From: Azolla pinnata
Lineage: Eukaryota > Streptophyta > Polypodiopsida > Salviniales > Salviniaceae
Direction: 5' to 3'
DNA: 43,382 bases
Assembly (NCBI GenBank): GCA_037176905.1
Contig: JBBBWG010020889.1
Span: 33,527-76,908 of the forward strand
The notes under the pieces: generated by a model
The model's database searches: none
What the model was told of the DNA's origin: nothing
Seen by the model: the letters and a program-made list of their open reading frames with translations, nothing else
Shown here: one piece after another, positions 17,919 through 29,753 of the stretch
Layout: every line of letters starts with the position of its first letter
Position numbering within the stretch: position 1 is the first letter of the stretch
Position numbers and translations under genes: made by a program

Positions 17919-17928
17919 TTAGGGTTTC
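17836..17928. repeat. Interstitial telomeric repeats at the 3' end of the PRA1 gene
   Basis: The plus strand carries AGGGTTTAGATAGGGTTTAG, then GATTAGGGTTAGGGTTAGGG, TTTTAGGG and TTTTAGGGTTT, with a run of G between. Both TTAGGG and TTTAGGG units occur. Read on the minus strand, the last unit AAACCCTAA supplies the final Lys-Pro codons and the TAA stop of the PRA1-family gene, so the repeat overlaps the coding end. Confidence 0.85.
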
Positions 17929-18935
17929 AAGAGCGCGGTGGACTCGTGAGGAGCAGCTGCTGCCATGGGAGCTTCCGGGTACGAGGTCTCGGCGGCGGCG
18001 GCGGCGGTGTCGAGGAAGGAAGCATGCAGCAGGATGAGAGCTGCGACGAGGACGGCGGAGGCGAGGACGGCGGCGAGCGAGCCGAGCACGAGCGCGAGGA
18101 TCACGGCCGTGGCGGCGACGAGGCCGGCGACGACGGCGCGCTCGTCGAGCGCGGCGCCGAGCTCCGCGAAGTAGATCCCATACTCAGAGGATTCAGAAGA
18201 AGAAGAATTCCCACCAGATTCACCAGGTTCACCATCTTCATCATCTTCTTCATCACCTTCATCATCTTCAGGGTGCTGCAGCTGCTGGTGGCTGCTCCTG
18301 CCATTGATGGCAGCAATTGGAGCTTGTTGCTGCTGCTGCTGGGCATTGGCTATGGCTATGGCTATGGCTATGGTGGAGGAGGAGGAGGAGGAGCTGGAGC
18401 TGGAGCTGGAGCTGGAGCTGCTGCTGCTCCGCGAGAAGTAGGCGTAGATCCAGAGCGCTACCAGCGCCGCGAGCGTGAGCAGCGCCCACGGCCGCCATAG
18501 CTGCGTCAGGCCCAGCACCACGAGCCCCGCGACCGCGTAGTTCCACCGGAATTCGCCCACGTTCTTCCCCGCCCTCGCCAAAGCCTCCTGCACCGTCCTC
18601 GGCTTCGACATCGCCCTCCATTCCACCATCTCCCTCCACGGCCTCCTCCCTCCCCTCCTCCTCCTCCTCCTCCTCCTCCTTCCCCTCATCTTCTTGCCTT
18701 TGATCGCCGTCCCCGATCTATGAACATCGCCATTGTTGCTGCTTGATGGGCTCCTCCTACCCACCTCTTCGTCGTCGGCGAACGACTGGTACAACGCCGA
18801 TGGCCTCCTCCTGTCGTGCTGATGAGTTCCTGCGCCATTGCTAGGGTTGCTGGACACCGGCAGCATGGGCGATTCATGACCTCCTCCTCCTCCTCCTCCT
18901 CCTCCTCCTCCTCCTCCTCCTCCTGAGGATGCCAT
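17919..18935 (-). CDS. PRA1 (prenylated Rab acceptor) family protein with long low-complexity inserts
   Basis: 338 aa on one exon; plant PRA1 genes are usually intronless. The start is the ATG of ATGGCATCCTCA. PRA1 proteins are small four-helix membrane proteins of ER, Golgi and endosomes that act in Rab GTPase membrane cycling and vesicle traffic. Hallmarks are the pre-membrane segment WREMVEWRAMSKPRTVQEAL (100-119), the EFRWNYAV leader, a first hydrophobic pair (about 134-170, LWRPWALLTLAALVALWIY) and a second pair (about 264-312, VLVAALILLHASF). Family members are commonly about 180-240 aa. Here the N-terminus has 15 Gly (5-19) and a run of nine Arg (86-94). The loop between helix pairs, normally short, is about 90 residues: a long Ser run, IAIAIAIA, a Gln run and an acidic stretch. 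All follow trinucleotide or hexanucleotide repeats. The stop codon lies in telomere-like DNA. Confidence 0.88.
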   Translation of the reverse strand: MASSGGGGGGGGGGGGGGGHESPMLPVSSNPSNGAGTHQHDRRRPSALYQSFADDEEVGRRSPSSSNNGDVHRSGTAIKGKKMRGRRRRRRRRRGGRRPWREMVEWRAMSKPRTVQEALARAGKNVGEFRWNYAVAGLVVLGLTQLWRPWALLTLAALVALWIYAYFSRSSSSSSSSSSSSSSSSSSTIAIAIAIANAQQQQQQAPIAAINGRSSHQQLQHPEDDEGDEEDDEDGEPGESGGNSSSSESSEYGIYFAELGAALDERAVVAGLVAATAVILALVLGSLAAVLASAVLVAALILLHASFLDTAAAAAETSYPEAPMAAAAPHESTALLKP

Positions 18936-18986
18936 ATGGGTGGCGGTTGACAAAACTCAAAGAGAGATCTTATGCCAACACAAGCT

Positions 18987-19014
18987 GAAGAAGAAGAAGA
19001 AGAAGAAGAAGAAG
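18987..19014 (-). repeat. GAA/TTC microsatellite in the PRA1 5' leader
   Basis: A pure run of GAA on the plus strand, so TTC on the PRA1 sense strand, ends about 50 bp upstream of the PRA1 start codon. It probably lies in the 5' UTR. Confidence 0.75.
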
Positions 19015-19050
19015 ATTCAGGAGATGGAGAGGGAGATGGAAGTCTCTCTT

Positions 19051-19086
19051 TATGTCAAGACAAGTTGAAGAACTTCTCTTGACATA
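19051..19086 (-). promoter_or_regulatory. 16-bp-arm hairpin upstream of the PRA1 start codon
   Basis: The arms TATGTCAAGACAAGTT (19051-19066) and AACTTCTCTTGACATA (19071-19086) are reverse complements except for one C:C mismatch, with a four-base loop. It lies about 115-150 nt upstream of the ATG, in the likely 5' UTR or core promoter. If transcribed it would form a stable stem-loop, and repeat-flanked microsatellites surround it. Confidence 0.65.
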
Positions 19087-19088
19087 AG

Positions 19089-19128
19089 ATGGAGATTGAG
19101 ATGGAGATGGAGATGGAGATGGAGATGG
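19089..19128. repeat. GGAGAT hexanucleotide microsatellite
   Basis: About six GAGATG units occur in a row, with a related shorter run at about 19019-19040. It is in the region upstream of the PRA1 gene and is probably promoter or 5' UTR. Confidence 0.75.
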
Positions 19129-19876
19129 AAGAATCTCTTTCAAACGCACCAAGACATTGTACATTGTGGTGACCCCACCACCATGATGAAGCACTTTCCT
19201 TTCACCATCACCTCATCACCAACCCATCACCATTTTTCTGAGCTATATACAATTTGATGCATGTGTCAAACCAACTTCAGAGCCCTAATAATAAGCTCCT
19301 GCAGGCTGTCTTCCGGACGTGTATACATGCACCGCTGCTGCCGCCGCATATTCTGAGCCCAGCTCGGGATTGTGCCCATTGCAGCCATCACCCACCATTA
19401 CTGACTCTACATCTGTTGCCTGAATGATTCAATGAGATCTCATGTCATCACAACAAACCATTTGAAACTTCAACATTGCTGTCCAATCGTGAATAACCTG
19501 CAGTAAAATACCAGGAATACGGTGTGTACATTGCTGAAATCTTCGATGGTTTTGCTATTCGGTCTCATACCAAACGAACAGACATCTATTCAAAGCTTAG
19601 CATCGTTGTTGACACAAAAGAATCTCACATCTAAAGATCCTGACACGAAATTTAAGGTGCAGGTTTGATTAGTAGAAGATCTGTTTCTCTCAAATGGATG
19701 AGGGGAAAGTTTTGTTCTCTCTCTTCTCGACAACAACCTTCTCATTGAAGTGTGTCATATGATCCAAAAAATGGGACATCCCCTTGTGTTGTAACATCAA
19801 TCCTAACAAACAAACAAAAGAATTCACCTCTTCACTCTGTGGGAGCCAAAAAATGGGGCCAAAACTGCATCATCAA

Positions 19877-22800
19877 TTAATCAGTATCAGGATCGCCATC
19901 AACAATATCAGGGATGGCATCAGAATCGGACTCGGATAACAGGCTTTGGGGCGCAAAAGCAATGTCATTTGCCAATGTTGATGCTTTTTGTACATCTTGC
20001 ATTGTATTTGTACTCATTGATGATACCAGTGCAATATCTTTATCAGTAGAAGTAGGTGTCGGATGAGGATTGTTGCTTGTAGCGATGGGCTCAGGAATGA
20101 TAACATCGCTCGATGGTTGATATACGGCACCTGAAACATTACTACCCATTTCATTCGTCGAAAACTTCCCATCTGTCATCATTAGCATCATCTCGCTGGG
20201 TATATTTTTGCTTGGGCCTTCAGATGCCCTAGTTACGTCTTCACCCATGACTCCTTGAGGCTCTATTGCCATGCTTCCAACCATACTGCTTTGAATCTCT
20301 CCAACCATAGCTCTTTCCATCTCCATCGAGTCATTCAGCATGTCTCCAGCCATCGACATTGCCCTCGGGATCCCACCTCTTGGATTATCATTCATCTCGC
20401 GTGGCTCTCCCAGCATATCGCCGACCATTGACAACATGACCCTGTTATCCTCATCGTCAGCAAGAGATTGCCGTGCCCTCACGTTACCCAGTCCTCTTTG
20501 GATGTTATCGTTGATCGCTTGAAATTCTTCATCGAATGCTTCGACAATCATATTGTTGTTACCATGATCATCATGCAATCCCACTTGTTCACCTCCATAA
20601 TCAATGATCCAGCTCTCAATGTCTTCTTGAACAAAAAAATCTCCTTCGACTTCAATTTGCATACCTGAAGTGTTCACTTTGAGAGTAGGTAAGTGGGAAG
20701 ACAACCCATGATTGCTTACACTGGGAGACGTAGAAGATGCTAGCCCTTGCATAGGTAAGACAGGCCGTTGCATAGGTAGCGTTGAATTCTCAGGCAATGT
20801 CCTGACAGAAGGGATGCTGCTTGCAGTGGCTGGTGCAAATGGAAGACTCCGTGGATGAATTAATGGCTCCAGTGCCAAAAGTGCATGTGCACAAAACTCA
20901 GCAACTTTGGTTCCAGCAGCTTCCTGACGTCCTATATTGAAAATCACAGGTTCTTTTATTGTATTCTGAGTTCATGTGTTTAAAAATGTATAAATGCAGT
21001 GAGAACCATATGTGTTTGCAGACATCCTCAATCTTATGTGTCTTAAAAGCAGTGTTACAACATAAACACTATGGATTTGCATATATCCTTAATAACACGA
21101 TATGTGCACTGAAAACCATATTAAAATACACCGTAACACTCTGGATAGCTTCTAAATGACAAAGCAAAGGCAAAAAACTAGCCCACACATTACAGTGAGC
21201 AGACTAAGGATTGATAAGCATTGGAAAGCAAAAATATAGATAAAATGAAACCCACCAGAAGTACATCCAATCAATTTCTTGAGAAAAAACTCAAACTGCA
21301 TTAAAAGTCGTCAAGCAGATTATCTCTTCCTGATCAGAAAGAGAAAAAGAAAGAAACAGATAGAAACATGCTTGCAAAGGACTTCCCCTGGAACCTTCCC
21401 AGAATGTCTCATATGGTGTCCAAAAACGTCATTTTATGAATATATCAGCGCCTAGCATATTAAAGAAAAAGATTGTTTGCAGCGAACTGAGAATTTAAAT
21501 GTGCAGAAGAAAGAGATGGAACAATGATATACGACCTTTCCGAAACACCGACAATGCTTGTGAAAGGAATGGGGGTCGATGTGTACACGGAGATAGGAGT
21601 GAGGCCAAAAATGCTTCATACGCAGCCAATTGGAAAGCTCCGGATGCAAAGGCAAGTGCTTCTCCTTTGAAAGAAATATCCTCAAACACAAGACAGGGGG
21701 ACAAGCCCTCCTCTGATGCAACCAATGCCACACTTGCAACTGCAGAGTCAACCTCCATTCGCCACTGTTCTGAGCGCAATGAGCCCCCCTAATGACGATA
21801 TCAAAAATTAATAAAAACGAAAACAAAAGACAATGAGCCCAGTGACACGTAAGTGAAGATATTTTTTTACATATTTCTGCAGTAAGTAGAGGAAGAGAGC
21901 TAAAAGAAGTCGATCCAATTCATCAATTTTCCAAGCACATCCAGAAATGTTTTGTGATATTGAGGATTAAAGAATGCAGACAAAATATCAAAAGAGAACT
22001 AAACTAACTCAATAAAAAAGACGAATACATCGACAAATTCACTTCACAACATGAAGATGTTCTCTACATTTCTGGACTAATTTTAACCTAGGATTAACCA
22101 TGACAAACAGAATAAGTGGACTGAAGAAATTTATCCAATTCCTTGACCTTCAGAGCACAACCAAAAACATTACAATAATGCTGGTTTCCTAAAAAAACCA
22201 AAGTAGAGAAGAACTGACCACAGTCAATAATGCTTTTGTTGCTTCTAGGGCAGCTATTTGAAGCCCGATACTATAGCTCGAATCATTTGCTTCGAACCCA
22301 GTCTCATTCGTACTCAGGGGCAAGACCATATCCATGGAGACATTTCCATTAATTTTGCGCTTTCGTTTTTGGTTTAAATTAGATATTCTCTGAGCCCAAG
22401 CATGTGCATCAGGAGTAGATAGACCAAGAACACCAGTGGCTCCTTTCAAGTCTGCTAAGGAGTTTTCGATGAGTGTTGGTGCTAGTTCGGACGCCATCCC
22501 TGTCTCCACAACATACCAGCAGTGTAAAATGTATCACGTAAAATATGCGTATGCTTCTCAACTCATTCAAGAAATTTATCCTTCTGGAATACACTAACAA
22601 ACCCCTGCACAGTCTTTCTCATAATATCTAGGATACCCTTCAATGGGGCTTGTTAGAATTGCTAACATATTGAAGGGTGATATGTAATCCATAAGAAACT
22701 GACAGGGCTATTTCATAATTTAGAGAACATGCCAGCTGAGGGTATCATAATAATACAATGTAATTAAGTTCTGATTCATCTTTCAAGTGAACAATTAACA

Positions 22801-25800
22801 ACTGAATTACCAAATATCACAGACTACTCAAGCAAATGAAAGTGTAAAAGATGTGATTCACATACCTACACCCAATGTTATAAGCAAATGTTTTGAGATA
22901 TTGTACAATTTAACTCTCAAACTGGGCAAGCTACATTTTTGGAAGTACTCCGCCAGCAAGCGCACAATGTCAGCTGCATGTGGAAGTAGCTGACTACAAA
23001 GCATACACATATTCCACTTATTTTCAAAGAAAAAAGGAAACAAAGTGCATTCTTTCTGATAGATAAGAATTTCTTTTATTCACAGAACAAGGAAATGTAC
23101 AATCACCTTCTAATGCCACAAAGAGTAGCATGCAAGAGATCCAGAGCACTAGAATGAAGGGCAGGTAATTCGCTGCAGAGTGAAACTTGATGGACAACTG
23201 ATATTGGCATACCATATCCAGCTCCCAAATGATATGGAGACCCATCTACAGCTAGTATTCTTGTTATGATTGCCAAAAGAGCAGTCAATGGAACTGGAAC
23301 CTACAAATTTTGTGCAATAAAAAGCACTGGTATATGAGAAAAAGGTTCTGAAGTTCTTTTTAGTCTGAATCTTAAACATTAGATACCTATCCCTAAAACA
23401 AAATCTGCTACTGAAGTAAATAAAGAATTCATACTCCAAGAGGCACATATGTACCTGCACTGGAAAACTATTGAGTAGAAGATAGTGACAACACTGGAAA
23501 AGCGCAGAGATTCTCGGAACCAATTGTTGCCAAAATTTCTTAGAGCCCTCAGTTATCAGGTTCGCCATGCCACCTAAGAGCCAGGTTTGCTCTTGGCCCC
23601 TTGGCAACAATGCATTCTGAACATTCTTTGCCAATGCACCTATGAAATGAGTGGGGATTATTGAAGGAGAAAGAGGGATCAGTCACAAGAAGTTTATTAT
23701 TTCAGACTCGCAATTCATGAACTGACCATCCTCCATTCCCACAAAAGCATCGTCCAGATGAGAATTGATAGCATGCAATATTCTCCTGAATAATGAGTTC
23801 CAAGTAGCTGCATCACCATGAGCCTTTGGTAGCAAAGCCAGAGAACGTGCAAATTTCTACAGGCAAAATAATTCTAACAGTCAGTCTCAAGAATCCATAA
23901 CGATGACTACAGCGCAGAGTAAAATATGTTTGACACACTGTACCTACCTTAGATAGTGATGCACCGATTTCTATTTCCATCAACTTTGAGACGAGAAGGG
24001 CTTCAACCTGCAAGAGAAGTGTGTTGATAACTCAAAGGCAATTCGCGGTTTCTGTCATAGAAGACCAGTCTTCCTAATTATATTTGATTTTCACAGTTGA
24101 ACAGGGCATAGGCTATAGAGAACTTAAGCTTCATATTATTGCCCTGTAGGATATAAATGGTGGCTAATGAAATTGAATTATGAGATTTACGTGTGATTGG
24201 AACTGGATATTAAATGGATTCTCAAAAATGTCTCCCTCTCTTGAAATAGCCATGACGTTACTCAACAGAAGGGAAGTTAACTGGTGGCCTATTATCATAT
24301 CATCTGCTACAATCAATCAAAACATCCATGTCTTTTTGACCACAGGCGGATCCTCAAAAATGGTCGTCCACACAATGACGACGGTATATTTGTGACTAAC
24401 ATAACCTAAGTATCTTACAGTAGAGATATGTGGATGACAACCCATGCTCTAGGAAGATAAGAACTATCAAACAAGTCTATCATCCCTTGGACAACACCTA
24501 CAGTTTAAACAATTCAACATCTGTAGAAGGATCAAAGCATATGACACAACTACAGGCCTCACCATATCTGCAATTAATTTTTCCTTATACTTGGTAATTT
24601 TTTGTTTGTAGAAACTTGGTTGGAATTAAAAAAGTTTATGTGACAGCAATATATCTTGCAGTCATATTTAGGTATTCCTTCAGCTAAGGTAAGAAAATGC
24701 GGTTCTATTTCCCCATTATGTGCCATTTAACCAAAACTTATGAACAGAGAATTTTAAATACCTGAGAAGATTGCTGCTTTAAGGAAGCTGGGAAGCACTT
24801 AAGCATTGTTAAGAGCAGATCTATCCCATTATTCTGTGTTAAAGCAGAAAAAGAAGCACTGAACATTTGAGACTCAATGAGCACTCACAATTCCTCCTAA
24901 GGTAAATACTCAATCCAAGTAAAAACGGAAAGAAAGAGGAAAGTACAGACCCAAATAGACCTTGAACTATCTTCACTCAACAGCTGTAGGACGGGCTGAA
25001 CTAGCTTTATACTGAGGCCCGTGCCTTCACGTTTTACACCAATTGATGCCAATCTATATCAGATTTTTAATGTGAGAAACCACACATATGTAGCTAATAC
25101 TTTCATGTACAGTACTTTTAAGCACCTGAATTAATTACGAAAGAGGGCATCTCAAGCATGTCATAAAAGCATTTGCATCCAAATCCAGATTCCTAGAAGC
25201 TATCCAGAAAGTTAATTGGTACTAGGATGATGCATCCTTAATACCAGTGAATCTTAAGGGCACAATGATGTTTTCATAAGCTGAAAGCGCCAAATAGTTC
25301 AAGATTTTCAGAGTACTAGAAAAAAGAAAAAATAAGGAATAAGTCTATCAATCTATTTGTTGTCTTGAACACATAACTCTCAATAATGAACCTTAAAATT
25401 CATGAAAAACGCAAATATATGGCCATGTTCAAGATTGCCAAAAAAAATGATATAGAACAATCCCTTGTGCTCTGCATGTCCACTTCATAAATTGTGCATT
25501 GCTTAAACCATACGAACGTACAAGACTGCTTCTTCTCACAACTCCCATATATATGAGTATCTAACATTTTGATTGAAAAAAGCATTCAGTATAGTACCTG
25601 CTTAAAAGATCTGTAAGTGATGCATAGGCTGCTCCTCTGACAAATAACGGATCAGTTGGCTGCAGTGGTAATTAGAAAACACGATGAGCACTCAGAAAAA
25701 TCTCACATTCCAAAAGAATAATACCATTCCTTTCTCAGTCTTTTATAGACAAGAGCTCGATAATAAGGGCATATATCATTTTGCAAAGGCGAATATTATA

Positions 25801-26775
25801 TATCATCAACGTGATTTTTTTAAATAGACCTTCATATGGACGACAAGCTTCTGAAACCACGAGACATATGAATCCAAGAATCTCTGGCGAGTACATTCTT
25901 GGCATGTCAAACCGAGAAGACAAACTCCAGCCCAACATTTCTCCGTCTGATGAGTGCAGCAGCCAGCATAAAAATGTCAATCATGGTAAATAAAATTGGC
26001 TAAAATAAGAGTGCTGCCAAATCCATCATTCAGGTAATTTCTTACTTTAATCAAGTAGACACATTATCTTTGCATACAGAAATTCATGAAAAGATTGGGA
26101 AATATGTTACCATGACAAAAACAGCCAACACCTTGATGACAGACTTGCCATGACAAAATACCCCACCCAAGTCAAAGATTTGCAGCATGTAGACATACTT
26201 GGCATGACCAAAATAACCCATCCCAAATTGTAGAAATGTATTATGCGGACAGACTTACCATGACACAATAACCCACTTCTCAATGACAGGACTTACCATG
26301 ACAACACCCAAATTGAGAGAGATGCAATGCAGCATGTGGAGGGAAATCAAGCCAAGGGTCGTAGTATGTGAACAGACCTACGGCGACAGACCAACCACCC
26401 CAAATGAAGAGAGATGTAGTACGTAGACAGAATTACCATGGTGCTTTGCAGCAAAGAGTCGAGGCGTTCGATCCAGGAGTCAATGGCAATGTTGCCAGCA
26501 TCGGTCGTGGATTTTAGGGGATTTAGTCCCTGTTGTTGTCCTCCATCTCCATGCTGGCCTTGTTGTTGTCGTTGTTGGTGTTGTTGATGTACAGATGAAG
26601 GGAGGTGAAGGAGACGATGCCTCCGGATGATGGAGACTAGGATGGAAAGCTCTGATGGGGCTTTTGGAGGTTGCCGCTCATCGGGCAAATGATGAGACAT
26701 TACCGCACAAAGCAAACGCGGCTTCAACCGAACATCGTACATGCCATTCAATGCTTCCTCATAAGAAGAACCCAT
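19877..26775 (-). CDS. RIX1/PELP1-type pre-60S ribosome assembly protein, complete, 13 exons
   Basis: Homologue of yeast Rix1 and animal PELP1, the scaffold of the nucleolar/nucleoplasmic complex that acts in ITS2 processing and late 60S maturation. Exons in transcript order: 26437-26775, 25830-25946, 25598-25659, 24951-25053, 24762-24833, 23948-24007, 23727-23856, 23455-23639, 23107-23300, 22866-22993, 22219-22499, 21536-21788, 19877-20931. They total 2979 nt, 992 aa, and every phase matches. Conserved pieces include DVRLKPRLL near the N-terminus, WAGVCLLGLTCQEC, ELPALHSSALDLLHATL, FQKCSLPSLRVKLYNI, the basic KRKRK (508-512, probable nuclear signal) and KVAEFCAHALLALEPLIHPR. I aligned these from memory to the plant PELP1-like family. 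The helical-repeat body ends near residue 690. The last 300 residues are low in order, Met/Asp-rich, and end in an acidic tail (SESDSDAIPDIVD), as in relatives. The N-terminal insert is Gln-rich. Intron 1 starts in a tandem array of donor-like units. Confidence 0.92.
26106..26440 (-). repeat. Diverged tandem array of splice-donor-like units in RIX1/PELP1 intron 1
   Basis: Seven related units of about 38-85 bp are centred on a block that reads CATGGTAAGTC on the sense (minus) strand. The blocks lie at about 26106-26117, 26144-26155, 26198-26209, 26254-26265, 26292-26303, 26377-26388 and 26433-26440. The last is the real exon 1 donor, ACCATG|GTAATTC. The units also share TCTGTC...ACAT and AATTTGGGTGGG. 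Three copies keep GGTAA and others have mutated to GGCAA, GCCAA or CCGTAGG. Confidence 0.75.
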
Positions 26776-26779
26776 GTCT

Positions 26780-26815
26780 CTTCTTCTTCTTCTTCTTCTT
26801 CTTCTTCTTCTTCTT
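26780..26815 (-). repeat. GAA microsatellite abutting the RIX1/PELP1 start codon
   Basis: Eleven or so CTT units on the plus strand, GAA on the sense strand, end only about four bases upstream of the ATG, giving GAAGAAGAGACATGGGTTC. It must lie in the 5' UTR unless transcription starts inside it. Confidence 0.85.
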
Positions 26816-27560
26816 GATTCTCAGAATTGGATTGGTGCAAAGCCCTAGGTTGTGCTTCCCAACCTTAGAGCTTCATCTCCCTCCCCATCCATCTCTGCTC
26901 GACAAACCATGCCCCTTTTGCCTTGCAATTCCCGGTTGGATTGAATTGCGCCATTGGTATCACGGAAGCATTTCATAAACCCATCAGTGAAAAGCAGAAA
27001 AAACAGAAAAAAGAGACGCGTTCAAGAAACCACCATCATAGAAAGGCCATGTTTTTCCATTCTGGAGCTGCCGCATTCTCTGCTGCCATGCCTCCTTCCC
27101 CCCCCCCCCAACATCAAACAAAAAAGCCTTGGTTGGACTCCGTCCCAAAACCTTGCGAAAGACCCAAGAAACAGACAAGGCGAGGATGGGGATGATGATG
27201 GGGATGAAGGCTCTCCGAGTCCTCTCTTTTCGTTTTCCGGAGATGGTTGGGTCTCTCTCTCTCGCTCACTCGCTCTCTCTGCTTGCTCTGCTCAAGAAAC
27301 TTGTTCCTCATCAGCACAAACCGTTACATAAATCTCAGAAAAGGAGTGGGCTAACAGATTGCCCTAGAGAGCAAGCAGCTTGTTGCAAAGCATGGACATG
27401 TTTGGCCATGGCAGGACTCGAACCCTGGATCTGTCTCTGGAAAAAACTACTGTAGGAAGAGAGAAGGCTCGAGCCCGTATCGAAAAATACTAGGGTTTTT
27501 GCATCGAACGCCGTCGGAAAGAGAGAGTCGGTCGCCTTCAAACTTCCGATTATGAGACGT

Positions 27561-27608
27561 GGAATCTGGATCAGGAATCTGGATCAGGAATCTGGATCAG
27601 GAATCCGG
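27561..27608. repeat. 13-bp tandem repeat, about 3.7 copies
   Basis: Units GGAATCTGGATCA begin at 27561, 27574 and 27587, with a partial diverged unit from 27600 (GGAATCCGG). It is short and intergenic, with no evident function. Confidence 0.85.
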
Positions 27609-29116
27609 AATTTGGAGCAATGCTGGTTTGAAAGCGACGCTGATTCTCTCGACGTTGAAAGTCTCTCCTCGTGGGAGGCTCAAAGAACGCGAGAACGCGA
27701 TCCCGAAGATTGGTGCGGCCTTTTTAAAGACCGGCCAAAAGCTTTGGCAATCGTGTGCTCGAATTCGGTATAATATATCATAGTGGCACACTAAGGCAGA
27801 CAAGCTCGGAAGAGCTCGATATGTTTCGCACTTGCTGGTGGTGGGAGCACTAGATCTGTTCAATAATAGGATGACCTGAAGGTACCCACATGATTTCAAT
27901 TGTCTGATACGATGTCCTAAAGCTACCTACATACATGATTAACTCATTTCTAAGGGTCTCCATTCCTATTGATGTCGACCATAACTTCCAATTGATTATC
28001 GCATTGCAATATATCTACCTAAGTATTCTCATAACAATTGAGAATGCTAGTAAGTAACCGAAACTATACAGATATTTTGTTAGAGCTTAACTTTTTAACA
28101 ACAAAATTTATCGCATTGGAATAAGAGAATAAAGCAAATCTTGGAAATTTGCAAAATGTGAGCACTAAAATGGCACGATATCGATAACTATTTAAATGAG
28201 TCTAACAACTGGAATCATTTGTTTCGGCAATAAGATTTAACATCATAAAGCTTACTAAGGGAACGGAAGATTAGTTTGCTAACAAGGTTCGATTGTACAA
28301 GGTCTTTGTTTCGAGAATTATAAAACTATGTGTATTTGGTAATCTATTTGCAATATCCAATTGACACATCTCGAGTTAGGCTAGTAAAAATATTATTTAC
28401 AAGAACTACGCTAGCATGGTTTGCATCGTTGCTAGAGAAAAATTCCCCTACTTTGGAGAACTTTAATACATTTATAAAGAAAAATAGACATTTCAAGACC
28501 GTTGTCGAATATTGAGCTTCCATAGCTTCAAATCTTCTTTGTTTGTGTCTTTTTCTACTTGCAAATCTTTACATATTAAGTACACAACTGTGTGCATTCT
28601 CTGTTTGTAGATTTGATCAATAACGACCTACTCCAGTAGTTATGTCAAGGAGATCAACCTGCCTCAATTTACACAATAAATTTTTTATCTTTTGACTTGT
28701 GAAATTCCTTGGGATGTAACAACTTATATAATGATATTAAAGACTTGTTTATTACCTTTTATGTCAAAGATCTTTAAATTGTTAATAAATGCTATTATTT
28801 GTGTAGTTAAATGCAATACTTTTGAGTGCTAATAAATGATATGTTTTAGATCAAACCATTAATGGTAACCTCTAAGACAAATGCAAGCCTCTGATCCTAT
28901 TTCTTTTGATGGATTGAGTTCAATGGAGATTGATGTAACATACCATTGAGGTCCATTGTCCAAACCCTAAACCTCTAAGACAAATGCGCTAATAAATGAC
29001 ATGTTTTAGATCAAACCATTAACAATGAACGTCGAGCAAATTAACTTAGCTCATATGATAGTATATTGTTCACATTGATTGAAGAGATAAGTAAATTAAG
29101 TAAAACAGTACTCTTG

Positions 29117-29709
29117 AGATTTTTTATTCTCACTAATGGAGAAGCACTGGCGAATATCCTAAACTCATTTTGCTGACAACCTATACCCACATATTGTATC
29201 ATGCCCATGGACATGCATTCTTGGAGAAGCAACGGCGAAAATCGTATGATCCCTCTGCCGATAGTAGTCATGCCCATGGTTCCATATTGCTGGAGGAGCA
29301 CCGATGAAGAACCTACAATCGATCGTTAAGCGGACAGAAGAGTTGTGATGCCTATATCTATGGTTCCACTCTTTGGAGGGATCACCGATGAAGATTCCAC
29401 AATCATTCTACCAACAATAGATCACTTTGCTACAAAACTGAGATCGAGATTAAGTTGATACGAGATCCGAGAACAGTTACAAGCTACAAAACTAGGCTTT
29501 CTTGAGCCCCTTTCAGCCAAACACACAAACACGCGCGCGCGCACACGCACACACACATTCTCATAGACGAAGATTCCGCGATCCTTCTACCAACAACAAC
29601 AGATTACTCTGTTGTAGAAGCAAGAATTAATCTGACACAGATTTCAGAATAATCACAAGCTACAAAACTAGGATTTCTCGAGCAAGCCCCCTTGCAGCAC
29701 AAAACACAA

Positions 29710-29753
<44 letters not shown>

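Larger units (their letters stand above)
18936..19876. other. PRA1 5' region and 3' flank of the RIX1/PELP1 gene
   Basis: No coding region is supported. The first 200 bp upstream of the PRA1 start carry a GAA microsatellite (18987-19014; CTT on the PRA1 sense strand), a hairpin and a GGAGAT run (about 19089-19128). The remainder (19200-19876) is unremarkable and must hold the PRA1 promoter and the 3' UTR of the RIX1/PELP1 gene, both of which are transcribed leftward. Confidence 0.55.

Noticed and set aside
27405..27440. A tRNA T-arm-like word on the minus strand (GGTTCGAGTCCTGCC)
   Set aside because: No D-arm, anticodon arm or matching acceptor stem occurs at the right distance, so it is not a tRNA gene. 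A tRNA-derived SINE end is possible but unsupported.
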